A stretch of DNA of 64,000 nt from Pelomonas baiyunensis (GTDB lineage Bacteria; Pseudomonadota; Gammaproteobacteria; Burkholderiales; Burkholderiaceae_C), in the NCBI RefSeq assembly GCF_043555935.1, contig NZ_JBIGIB010000003.1:310001-374000 (forward strand), given 5' to 3'. Positions 32,371-39,433 of this stretch are shown here, piece after piece (position 1 is the stretch's first letter; every line of letters starts with the position of its first letter). The position numbers were made by a program, and so were the translations under genes. Under the pieces are notes generated by a model that was not told the DNA's origin, searched no databases, and saw nothing but the letters and a program-made list of their open reading frames with translations.

Positions 32371-32762
32371 GCGTTCGTCTCGTCAAGGAGTTGCGTGAGC
32401 AGGCCGATCACTTCGGCCGCCGGGAGTTGGAGCTGGCGGGCTTCGTCAGCCGCCTTTTGCAGCGTGGGGCGCAGCAGTTCGATGCGCGAGGCCCGCGGCT
32501 GGGCCTGCTGGTGCTGGGCCGCCACCACCATGGACAAGCCCCGGCGCCGCTCCAGCACCCCTTCCATTTCCAGCAGCGAATACGCCTTGGAGATGGTCAT
32601 GGGGTGCACGGCCAGGGCCTGGGCCAGTTCGCGCACGGAAGGGATTTCGTCGCCCGCCATCAGCTGGCCGGCGGCCACGCGGCGGCGCACCTGTTCGACG
32701 AGCTGCCGGTAAATGGGCTCGGGCGAGCCGGTGTTGATCTGGACGAAGTGGTGGGGGTCCAT
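32367..32762 (-). CDS. GntR-family (YtrA subfamily) transcription regulator
   Basis: A 131-residue repressor. The N-terminal winged helix reads 'PIYRQLVEQVRRRVAAGQL', 'IPSVRELAQALAVHPMTISKAY'-like and 'LEMEGVLERRRGL' (quoted in parts), then a short YtrA-type C-terminal dimerisation region. ATG 32762 gives MDPHHFVQIN; the longer frame start is rejected because it would cover the operator. The perfect dyad at 32777-32798 lies 14 bases upstream and is the likely binding site for autoregulation of the three-gene operon. Confidence 0.9.
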   Translation of the reverse strand: MDPHHFVQINTGSPEPIYRQLVEQVRRRVAAGQLMAGDEIPSVRELAQALAVHPMTISKAYSLLEMEGVLERRRGLSMVVAAQHQQAQPRASRIELLRPTLQKAADEARQLQLPAAEVIGLLTQLLDETNA

Positions 32763-32776
32763 GGGGTGCTGCCAAT

Positions 32777-32798
32777 GTGTACTAGTACGATAGTACAC
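32777..32798. promoter_or_regulatory. Operator for the GntR/YtrA regulator
   Basis: GTGTACTA-N6-TAGTACAC is a perfect 8-bp inverted repeat with a central GTAC dyad, 15 bp upstream of the GntR ATG and 64 bp before the divergent copper-chaperone gene, so it could affect both directions. Confidence 0.75.
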
Positions 32799-32861
32799 GT
32801 AGACAGCAAAGGTCAAGCCTCGGTCGCACAATGGTCGTTTTCACCCCCCGATGTGTGTGCC

Positions 32862-33302
32862 ATGCGCCTGCTGCTGACCGCTTCTGCCTTGTTCCTGTCT
32901 TTGGCCGCGCCCGTTCACGCCCAGGTGCAGGTGACCGACCCCTGGGTGCGCGCCACCGTGCCGGCGCAAAAGGCCACCGGCGCGTTCATGCAAATCACCT
33001 CGGCCAAAGCCGCGCAGGTGGTGGCGGTGAGTTCGCCCGTGGCCGCCGTGGTGGAAATCCATGAAATGAAGATGGACGGCGGCGTGATGAAGATGCGCGC
33101 CGTGGACGCGCTGGCCCTGCCGGCCGGCCAGGCCGTGGCGCTGAAGCCGGGCAGCTACCACGTCATGCTGATGGGCCTGAAGGCGCCCATCCAGGCCGGC
33201 GACAAGGTGCCGCTGACCCTCACGCTGCAGGGCGAGAACCAGCAGCGCACCACGCTGGAAGTGCAGGCCGAGGCCCGCAGCGGCGGCCACGCCGGTCACT
33301 GA
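32862..33302 (+). CDS. Periplasmic copper chaperone, PCu(A)C family
   Basis: A 146-residue exported copper(I)-binding protein that delivers copper to cytochrome oxidase or other targets. A signal peptide covers residues 1-20 (cut after HA). The copper ligands form the H-M-X(n)-M-X(n)-H-x-M pattern: 'VEIHEMKM', 'GVMKM', and 'YHVMLMGL'. It ends 'GGHAGH', an extra His pair. No Sco, TonB receptor or oxidase gene is adjacent, so its client is not shown by context. Confidence 0.9.
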   Translation: MRLLLTASALFLSLAAPVHAQVQVTDPWVRATVPAQKATGAFMQITSAKAAQVVAVSSPVAAVVEIHEMKMDGGVMKMRAVDALALPAGQAVALKPGSYHVMLMGLKAPIQAGDKVPLTLTLQGENQQRTTLEVQAEARSGGHAGH

Positions 33303-33372
33303 TCCGCACAACACCCCTTCAGCTGAACGCAGGTTTGGCCGAAAATAAGGGCATCTGCGCGAAAGCCCCGCC

Positions 33373-33981
33373 ATGCTCAACACCCTGACCGCCATTTCCG
33401 GTGCCAGCCCAGCCCCCCAGGCTGCGGCGGAGCCGTCGGCGGCCAGCCCGGCGGTGACGGGGGCCGTCACGCCCGCGCCCAAGCCGGACGCGGTGGTGAG
33501 CATCTCGGCCGCCGCGGCCGAACGGGCCCAGGCGGAAGCCGCCCGCGCGGCGAGCCAGGCTGAGACTGCGACCACGGCTGAACCCGCCCAGACGGCTGAC
33601 ACGGCTGCTGCACTGTCGGCAGCTTCTGCAGCCTCCGCCCCCGCGCCGACGGCCACGTCCACCGCAACGGCGGAAGCGGCCCCGGCGCCGGCCCCTGCGG
33701 TCACGCTCACGCCGCCCGCCCGCACCGCCGCCACGGCCACCAAGGCTTTTGAGCCGGCCGATGCGAACGAAGACGGCTCGGTCAGCCCCAAGGAAGGGGC
33801 CGACTACACCTTGAAGCTGGTGGCCGCCAAAGCCGAGCAGCAGCGCCAGGCGCAGCTGCAAAACGAGGCCCAGCAAGCGCAAGTCCAGGCGCAGGCCCAG
33901 CAGGCGCAGCAGCAGCAATCGACGGCGGTGAACGCCGCGGCGGCACTGCAGTCCTACGCGTCCGTCAGCACCGCGCGCTGA
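33373..33981 (+). CDS. Ala/Gln-rich protein with one canonical EF-hand loop
   Basis: A 202-residue low-complexity protein without a signal peptide or membrane segment. Residues 1-125 are Ala/Pro/Thr-rich, and residues 155-185 are a Gln/Ala repeat that could form a coiled coil. In between lies DANEDGSVSPKE (about 132-143), a full 12-residue EF-hand calcium loop with acidic or polar ligands at positions 1, 3, 5, 7(backbone), 9 and 12. I recognise no family. The codon pattern is strongly GC-biased as in its neighbours, so the gene is probably real, but evidence is thin. Confidence 0.55.
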   Translation: MLNTLTAISGASPAPQAAAEPSAASPAVTGAVTPAPKPDAVVSISAAAAERAQAEAARAASQAETATTAEPAQTADTAAALSAASAASAPAPTATSTATAEAAPAPAPAVTLTPPARTAATATKAFEPADANEDGSVSPKEGADYTLKLVAAKAEQQRQAQLQNEAQQAQVQAQAQQAQQQQSTAVNAAAALQSYASVSTAR

Positions 33982-34023
33982 TCCACCCGGCGGCTCCCGC
34001 CGCCCCGACGGACGGCAGCGGGT

Positions 34024-34923
34024 TCAGTTTGCCCGGTTCGCGGCCGCGCACACCGCGCGGGTGAACTGCGGCCATAGGGGCTCGGGCAGGTCATGTCCCC
34101 AGCCCGGAATCACTTCGAGTGTGGCGCCCGGAATGCGGCGCGCCAGGTCGTGCGCTGCCGCCACCGGGATGAGCGGGTCGGCCTCGCCGTGGATCACGAG
34201 GGTGGGCGCCGTGATGCGGGGCAGCCGCTCGGCGCGGTGACGGTCGGCCGCAATCGCCACCAGCTGCCGGGCCACGGCCTGCGGACGAAACGCCCGCTTC
34301 ACGCCGTGGGCGATGCGCTCGCGCAGCTGCCGCGGCTCGGCCGGGTAGCCCGGGCTGCCGATCACGCCGTACAGGCGCACGTAGTGGTCCAGCACGTTCT
34401 CGAACTTCTGTGCGGGCGTGCTGCCCGGTTTGGGGCGCGACAGCATCGCGCGGCGCACTTGCAGGCTTTCCTTGGGCAGGCTGCGGTGACCACTGGTGGT
34501 CATCATCAGCGTGAGGCTTTTGACCCGCTGGCCGTGCGCAAAGCCCAGGTGCTGGGCAATCATGCCGCCCATGGACGCGCCGCAGATGTGCGCGCGGGCA
34601 ATGCCCAGTGCATCCAGCACGCCCACGGCGTCGCGCGCCAGGTCGGCAATCTGGTAGGGCGCCTGCAGGGGCAGCCGCAGGGTGTGCAGCAGCGCCGCCA
34701 GCGGGATGTTGGGCACGCCGAGCTGGTCAAACGGCTGGGACAGGCCCACGTCCCGGTTGTCGAACCGGATGACGCGAAAGCCCTGCGCCACCAGCTGTTC
34801 CACCCAGCCGTCGGGCCAGGCGATCAACTGCATGCCCAGGCCCATGATCAGCAGCAGGGGCTCGCCGTCGTCGGGCCCCTGGATGTCCACCTCGATGCGA
34901 ACGCCGTTGGCGCTGACCTGCAT
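34024..34923 (-). CDS. Alpha/beta-hydrolase
   Basis: A 299-residue alpha/beta-hydrolase-fold enzyme. The nucleophile elbow GASMGG places Ser at 117; the acid is in 'GEADPLIP' and the histidine in 'GWGHDLPEPLWP'. The oxyanion-hole region is 'LLLIMGLGMQLIAWP', which is like aclacinomycin methylesterase/tropinesterase-type hydrolases. It follows the ClpP-like gene by five bases and is therefore co-transcribed with it. The substrate is unknown. Confidence 0.9.
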   Translation of the reverse strand: MQVSANGVRIEVDIQGPDDGEPLLLIMGLGMQLIAWPDGWVEQLVAQGFRVIRFDNRDVGLSQPFDQLGVPNIPLAALLHTLRLPLQAPYQIADLARDAVGVLDALGIARAHICGASMGGMIAQHLGFAHGQRVKSLTLMMTTSGHRSLPKESLQVRRAMLSRPKPGSTPAQKFENVLDHYVRLYGVIGSPGYPAEPRQLRERIAHGVKRAFRPQAVARQLVAIAADRHRAERLPRITAPTLVIHGEADPLIPVAAAHDLARRIPGATLEVIPGWGHDLPEPLWPQFTRAVCAAANRAN

Positions 34924-34928
34924 GCGGG

Positions 34929-35522
34929 TCAGAGGTCGGACTGCTTCTCGATCACGCGCGACACCAGGCCGTACTCGATGGCCTCGCCGGTGCTCATCCA
35001 GAAATCGCGCTCGATGTCGGCCGCCACGCGCTCCAGCGGCTGGCCGGTGGCGGTGGCGATGGTGGCGGCGATGCGCTCACGGGTGCGGATGATTTCACGG
35101 GCCTGGATGGCGATGTCGCTGGCCTGGCCACCGGCGCCACCGGCCGGCTGGTGGATCATGAAGCGCGTGTTGGGCAGCGCCAGGCGGCGCTCTTTCGGCG
35201 CGGCCAGGTAGATGTGCGTGCCGGCGCTGGCCACCCAGCCCGTGCCCACCGTGGTGACCGGGGCGCGCACGAAGCGGATCATGTCGTGGATGGCGTCGCC
35301 GCTTTCCACGTGGCCGCCGGGGCTGGAGATCAGCAGCGTGATCGGCGCGTCCGACTCTTGCGACAGCGCCAGCAGGCGGCGGCAGGTGGCGTGCGCCATC
35401 TTGTCGTCGATCTCGCCAAAGATCATCACGTAGCGGCCCTTGAAGAGCAGCTGCTCTTCCATCTTCTCGGGGGCTTCTTTCTTGGCGGCCTTGTCTTCGG
35501 CGGCGAGGGTGTGGTGGTGCAT
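34929..35522 (-). CDS. ClpP-like serine peptidase, orphan paralogue
   Basis: A 197-residue ClpP-family protein. The catalytic triad is intact: Ser99 in GWVASAG, His124 in FMIHQPAGG, Asp173 in ERDFW. Canonical ClpP has GxASMGA at the nucleophile; here 'VASAGTH' differs, and the N-terminus is a charged, His-rich extension (MHHHT..., about 28 residues) instead of the normal axial loop. No tig, clpX or lon is linked, so this is not the housekeeping clpP. The hydrolase gene follows five bases downstream. Which ATPase, if any, it works with is unknown. Confidence 0.88.
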   Translation of the reverse strand: MHHHTLAAEDKAAKKEAPEKMEEQLLFKGRYVMIFGEIDDKMAHATCRRLLALSQESDAPITLLISSPGGHVESGDAIHDMIRFVRAPVTTVGTGWVASAGTHIYLAAPKERRLALPNTRFMIHQPAGGAGGQASDIAIQAREIIRTRERIAATIATATGQPLERVAADIERDFWMSTGEAIEYGLVSRVIEKQSDL

Positions 35523-35586
35523 GATCGAGTTCCGTTGAAGCCTCTACCTTACCGTGAGAACCGTGCCCCACTCGCATCGACGTGCC

Positions 35587-36183
35587 ATGCCCCTGCTTCA
35601 AACGTTGGCCGTGCTCGCTGCGGCGGTGGCGTCGGTCGCCGCTGGCGCTGAACCTCCAAGCCCCAGCGTGCTCGGGGCTGCTGTGCAGCGCAACGACGTG
35701 GAGGCGGTCAAGGCCTACGTGGCCGCGGGTGGTGATGTGGATGCCGCAGGCTGCCGCGCGCTGTACCAGGCCTACCGCCGCCAACAGTTCGAGTTGGCGC
35801 GTTATCTGGAGAGTCAGGGCGCGCATGTCAACCCGAACCTGCTGCAGATGCACTACCTCAGTGTGAGGCAGGACCTGATCACGCTGCGCAGTGCCTTGGA
35901 AACGCACCGCTTGCAGACCCAGCGGTATCCGTCAGCAGCCGAGTTCAAGGCCGCGGTGGCCCAGGTTCTGAGCGCCGACGCGGCGAAGGACATGACCCAG
36001 GACTTCTGGGGGCGACCCGTGGTGTATCGCTTGGATGCCGGCGTGCCGACATTGATCAGCCTCGGCGCGGACGGCGCGCCCGGTGGACGCCTGTTCGGGC
36101 GTGACATTGCGGCGGACGACACGATCGAGGCGCTGGAGGCCGCCGCCAACGAGGCGGACCCGGCCGGGCGCTGCAACCGCTGA
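35587..36183 (+). CDS. Exported ankyrin-repeat plus GspG-like pseudopilin-domain protein
   Basis: A 198-residue exported protein. A signal peptide covers residues 1-23. Residues 28-90 read as about two ankyrin repeats ('AVQRNDVEAVKAYVAAGGDV'-like and 'FELARYLESQGAHVN'). Residues 100-185 match the C-terminal domain of the type II secretion major pseudopilin GspG: 'LRSALETHRLQTQRYPS', then 'DFWGRPVVYRL', then 'LISLGADGAPGG...DI' (the calcium-site region). The pilin N-terminal helix and prepilin cleavage site are absent. ATG 35587 is chosen over GTG 35554 because it starts the signal peptide. It diverges from the ClpP gene. Confidence 0.75.
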   Translation: MPLLQTLAVLAAAVASVAAGAEPPSPSVLGAAVQRNDVEAVKAYVAAGGDVDAAGCRALYQAYRRQQFELARYLESQGAHVNPNLLQMHYLSVRQDLITLRSALETHRLQTQRYPSAAEFKAAVAQVLSADAAKDMTQDFWGRPVVYRLDAGVPTLISLGADGAPGGRLFGRDIAADDTIEALEAAANEADPAGRCNR

Positions 36184-36208
36184 GCCGCGCGGCGGCAGGC
36201 GGTGCGGC

Positions 36209-37045
36209 TCAGCCGCTGTGCTGCGGCGTCTTGTAGAACCAGCGCCGCGCGCCCTTGGGCTCGAAGTGTTGCCACTGGCCTTCCGGTTGCGCCAGCCGGT
36301 CGGCCAGCGCGTACAGCGCCATGGGGTTGAAGCCCAGGCCGATGTGGCTGGCGTGCACCTCGATGTTCTCCGCCAGCGGAGAGGGCTCGTTGATGCTGCA
36401 GCGCCAGGCCACCACGCCGTCGGTCTTGGAGTAGATGGACGTGGTGGGCACGGGTGGGGGCTGGCGGATGGCTTCGATCAGCTCCGGGTCGTTGGACGCA
36501 TGGCCGCTGACCATCTCGAAAAACCGCCACGCGTTGGTGGCGCGCGGGTGGCCGGTGAACGGCGTGCCCAGCGTCACCACGCAGCGCACGAGGTCCGGGC
36601 ATTCCTTGGCCAGCTCGCGGGCGTAGATGCCGCCCAGGCTCCAGCCCAGCAGGCTGACCTTGCGGTGGTGGCGGCGGTAAAGGGCTTCCAGGTCGTGCTG
36701 GATGCGCTCCAGCACGCCGGCGCGCGGGCCGAAGTTGAAGCCCTGGCCCCAGGGCTGCGTGGCGTAGCCCAGCGAGTCGAGCAGGCTGCGCAGCGGCGCG
36801 GTGGTCAGGTCGTTCGCGCCCAGGCCGGGGAACACCAGCACCGGGTGGCCATCGCCCTGCGGCAGCTTGCGCAACCACGGCGTGGCGGCCAGCAGCGCGG
36901 CGTATTCCCACGGCGCGCGGCCTTCCAGCATCAGCAGCCAGGCGTTGGGGGCGCGCAGGTCCGACCAGTCAGGCGCGGTCAGGGCGGGGGCGTTTTGCCA
37001 GCGCGAGTAGCGGGACGACAGGCGCGGCGAGCGGGAGGCGGACAT
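36209..37045 (-). CDS. Alpha/beta-hydrolase, lipase-like
   Basis: A 278-residue hydrolase with Ser136 in GWSLGG and an oxyanion region 'VLVFPGLGANDLTT'. The acid is probably in 'SKTDGVVAW' and the histidine in 'VHASHIGLGFNP', an arrangement seen in esterase/lipase proteins found next to wax-ester synthase genes. It follows the WS/DGAT gene on the same strand by 72 bases, which suggests a neutral-lipid or acyl-ester link. The substrate is unproven. Confidence 0.85.
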   Translation of the reverse strand: MSASRSPRLSSRYSRWQNAPALTAPDWSDLRAPNAWLLMLEGRAPWEYAALLAATPWLRKLPQGDGHPVLVFPGLGANDLTTAPLRSLLDSLGYATQPWGQGFNFGPRAGVLERIQHDLEALYRRHHRKVSLLGWSLGGIYARELAKECPDLVRCVVTLGTPFTGHPRATNAWRFFEMVSGHASNDPELIEAIRQPPPVPTTSIYSKTDGVVAWRCSINEPSPLAENIEVHASHIGLGFNPMALYALADRLAQPEGQWQHFEPKGARRWFYKTPQHSG

Positions 37046-37117
37046 GCGGGTGAAACGGCAAACAACACAGCGGGCAACCCGGCAGGCCGAGGGGCCGGCC
37101 CGCCGAGACCCGAATTG

Positions 37118-38818
37118 TTAGGCAGCGGCCGTGCGCTTGCGGGCCGTGCTTGCCCGGGGCTGGGGTGTCGCCTTGGCGACGGGCTTGCGGGCCCGCGAGG
37201 GCTGGGCCGTTGCAGGGGCCTTCGAGGCTTGGGCGGGCGCGCGGGTCGGCTTGGAGGCCTTGGCCGCCGGCGGGGCCACGCGCTGCTTCCGGGCGGCAGG
37301 GGCACGGGCAGGGTCAGGGGTCTTAGGTGCTTCGGCCACCGGCAAGGCCTGGAATTCCAGGAAGGCGGCTTCCACGTAGGCGGCCAGTTCGGCCGTTTCG
37401 GGCAGGGCTTCGCCGCAGGCCATCAGGCCGATGTCCAGCGACTGGTTGTAGGTCTGCACCGTCACGTTCAGCGCCAGGCCGTGCACGGCAATCGACGTGG
37501 GGTAGTTCGTCAGCATCTGCGCGCCGGCCAGGTACAGCGGCACCTGCGGCCCCGGCACGTTGGAGATGACGACGTTGGCGATCACCGGCAGCTTCTCGGC
37601 CACCTTGGCGCGGCCGTAGAGCATGGCGCCGGCCTGCATCAGCCACGGGATGCCCAGGCTGGGGAAATCGGTGGGCATCAGGCTCTTGAGCTGGCTCATC
37701 TGCGCCTTCATGGCGGCGCTGGAGGCCATCACGTGGCTGAGCCGCTCGGCCGGCTGGGCGAGGTGCGTGCCCAGGCTCATGAAGGTCATGGTGGCCTGGT
37801 TGTTGGAGGTGGTGTCGCCCGCCGCGCGGGTGGACACCGGCACGGCGGCGATCAGGCTCTTGCGTGGCAGCGGGCCGTGCTTGGCAAAGTAGCGCCGCAG
37901 CGCACCGCCAATGACGAAGAGCACCGCGTCGTTCAGGCTCGCGCCATGGCGCTTGCGCGTGCGGTTGAGCTCGGCCAGCGGCAGCGTGACACCGGCAAAC
38001 GAGCGCGTGGCCGACAGGCTCACGTTGAAGCGCGTGCGCGGCGCCGGGCCCAGGCTGGACACCGCCGTCTTGCCGCGCACCACCGCCGTGGTTTGCGAGG
38101 CCACGTCCGACAACAGCGTGCGCAACTTGTTGACCGAGGCCCCGGCAGCCGCGCCGCCCACGTAGCCCACCGCCATGCCGCCCAGGATGCCGGCCGCGTT
38201 GGGCAGCGAGCGCGCCAACTTGACAGTCTGCTTCCATTGCTGCGAGACGGCGGCGCGCAGCAGGCCCACGGTGCCCAACTGGCCGCGCTTCTTGCCGCGC
38301 GCGGCCAGGGTGTCGATGGCGCGCGGCTCGGGGCTCAGGTCCAGGATCACCTGGGCCAGCGCCACCGCGGCCTGGCCGTCCACGGCGGCGTGGTGCAGCT
38401 GGGTGTACAGCGCCACGCGCGGCTCACCTTCAGGGCCGGGCTCCAGGCCGGTGAACACGTGGAACTTCCACAGCGGCCGGGTGCGGTCCAGCAGCACCGG
38501 GTGCAGCGAGCCCACCTCGGCCTCCAGCGCCGCCATGCCGCTGCCTTCGGGCAGCGGGATCTCGACGATGTGCAGTTCCAGGTCGGGGTCGGCGTCCACC
38601 CAGCCCGGGTTGGACAAGCCCAGCGGCATCGCCAGCAGCTTGCGCCGCAACGCGGGCAGCAGCGGCAGCCGGGCGCGCATGTGTTCCCGCAGGTCCTCGA
38701 CGAAATCGCCGTCGTAGCCCACCGGCAACTGCAGCAGGTGCAGGGCGCCGACATGCATCGGCATCTGCGGCGTTTCCAGATACAGGAAGCTGGCGTCCAG
38801 GCCGGCAAGCTGTTTCAT
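37118..38818 (-). CDS. Wax ester synthase/diacylglycerol acyltransferase (WS/DGAT) with a basic Ala/Pro-rich tail
   Basis: A 566-residue acyltransferase that esterifies fatty alcohols or diacylglycerol with acyl-CoA. The catalytic HHAAVDG motif (HHxxxDG) is at 142-148, and the later 'NVVISNVPGPQVPLYLAGA'-like block is typical (quoted in part). ATG 38818 begins MKQLAGLDASFLYLETP, the family start. After residue 495 comes a ~65-residue tail of Ala, Pro, Lys and Arg that is not part of the enzyme fold and resembles histone H1-like or phasin tails. The downstream hydrolase is probably in the same transcription unit. Confidence 0.92.
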   Translation of the reverse strand: MKQLAGLDASFLYLETPQMPMHVGALHLLQLPVGYDGDFVEDLREHMRARLPLLPALRRKLLAMPLGLSNPGWVDADPDLELHIVEIPLPEGSGMAALEAEVGSLHPVLLDRTRPLWKFHVFTGLEPGPEGEPRVALYTQLHHAAVDGQAAVALAQVILDLSPEPRAIDTLAARGKKRGQLGTVGLLRAAVSQQWKQTVKLARSLPNAAGILGGMAVGYVGGAAAGASVNKLRTLLSDVASQTTAVVRGKTAVSSLGPAPRTRFNVSLSATRSFAGVTLPLAELNRTRKRHGASLNDAVLFVIGGALRRYFAKHGPLPRKSLIAAVPVSTRAAGDTTSNNQATMTFMSLGTHLAQPAERLSHVMASSAAMKAQMSQLKSLMPTDFPSLGIPWLMQAGAMLYGRAKVAEKLPVIANVVISNVPGPQVPLYLAGAQMLTNYPTSIAVHGLALNVTVQTYNQSLDIGLMACGEALPETAELAAYVEAAFLEFQALPVAEAPKTPDPARAPAARKQRVAPPAAKASKPTRAPAQASKAPATAQPSRARKPVAKATPQPRASTARKRTAAA

Positions 38819-38880
38819 GCGCTGTCTCCGAAGTTCTCGGACCAGCATACCCGCCGAACTACAGGAGGCCTTCAGGGCCG

Positions 38881-38960
38881 ACCCCTCCAGCTACTGCCGT
38901 GGAACCGGCTTTGCCGGGCCACTGGCAGTGCCCCCTTGAGGGGGCGGCCGTCAGGCCGTA
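38881..38960. repeat. Dispersed palindromic repeat element (REP-like)
   Basis: This intergenic segment between the PspC and WS/DGAT genes carries at least four short dyads in a row: CCGGC-TTT-GCCGG, CACTG-G-CAGTG, GCCCCC-TTGA-GGGGGC and CGGCC-GTCA-GGCCG. This mosaic style is common in intergenic repeats of Comamonadaceae-like genomes; no second copy was seen in this window. Confidence 0.5.
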
Positions 38961-38971
38961 GGGGGGTGGGC

Positions 38972-39298
38972 TCACTCCTCCGGCACAAAGATCCACAGCA
39001 AGATGTACAGCAGCACGCCGCTGCCGAAGGCCAGGAACAGCACGGTGAAGATCAGCCGGCAGACCCAGGAATCCAGCCCCGTGGCGCGGGCCACGCCGCC
39101 GCACACGCCGCCCAGCCAGCGGTCCATGCGCGAGCGGCGCAGGCCGTTGAGGGTGTTCATGTTGGGGCCGCCCGTGCCGCTGGCGGGGGCCGCGCTGCCG
39201 CTCAACACGCGGGCCTTGGCCTTGGCGAATTCCTCGTCGTTCAGCACGCCGCGGGCGTGCAGGTCGGCCAGCTTGTTCAGTTCGTCGGCGTCATTCAT
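38972..39298 (-). CDS. PspC-domain protein with N-terminal SHOCT-like region
   Basis: A 108-residue membrane protein. Residues 1-33 look like a SHOCT segment (ADLHARGVLNDEEFAKAKA), which is often involved in oligomerisation. Residues 55-108 form the PspC domain ('DRWLGGVCGGVARATGLDSW' then a hydrophobic stretch ending 'WIFVPEE'). PspC family members sense or dampen envelope stress; here there is no pspA/B/F nearby, so regulation is unknown. Confidence 0.88.
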   Translation of the reverse strand: MNDADELNKLADLHARGVLNDEEFAKAKARVLSGSAAPASGTGGPNMNTLNGLRRSRMDRWLGGVCGGVARATGLDSWVCRLIFTVLFLAFGSGVLLYILLWIFVPEE

Positions 39299-39433
39299 CT
39301 CGAGCTCCTGTCGTTGTTGATGGGGTGAAGCCTACCGGCGCTGCGCGGCCTGCCCAGCGGTGTGCGACAGGCGGTGGATTTGGCGGGATGCGCCCGGGCG
39401 AATGCGCGGACAGGCTGCACGCGAGCGCGCCGC

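Noticed and set aside
30023..32386. A single 787-codon membrane protein
   Set aside because: The part upstream of 31483 is the shadow of the ATPase gene, which overlaps the true permease start by one base.
36083..39328. 1081-codon open frame opposite the hydrolase and WS/DGAT genes
   Set aside because: Antisense to well-identified genes, with Arg/Gly/Gln-rich composition typical of shadow frames.
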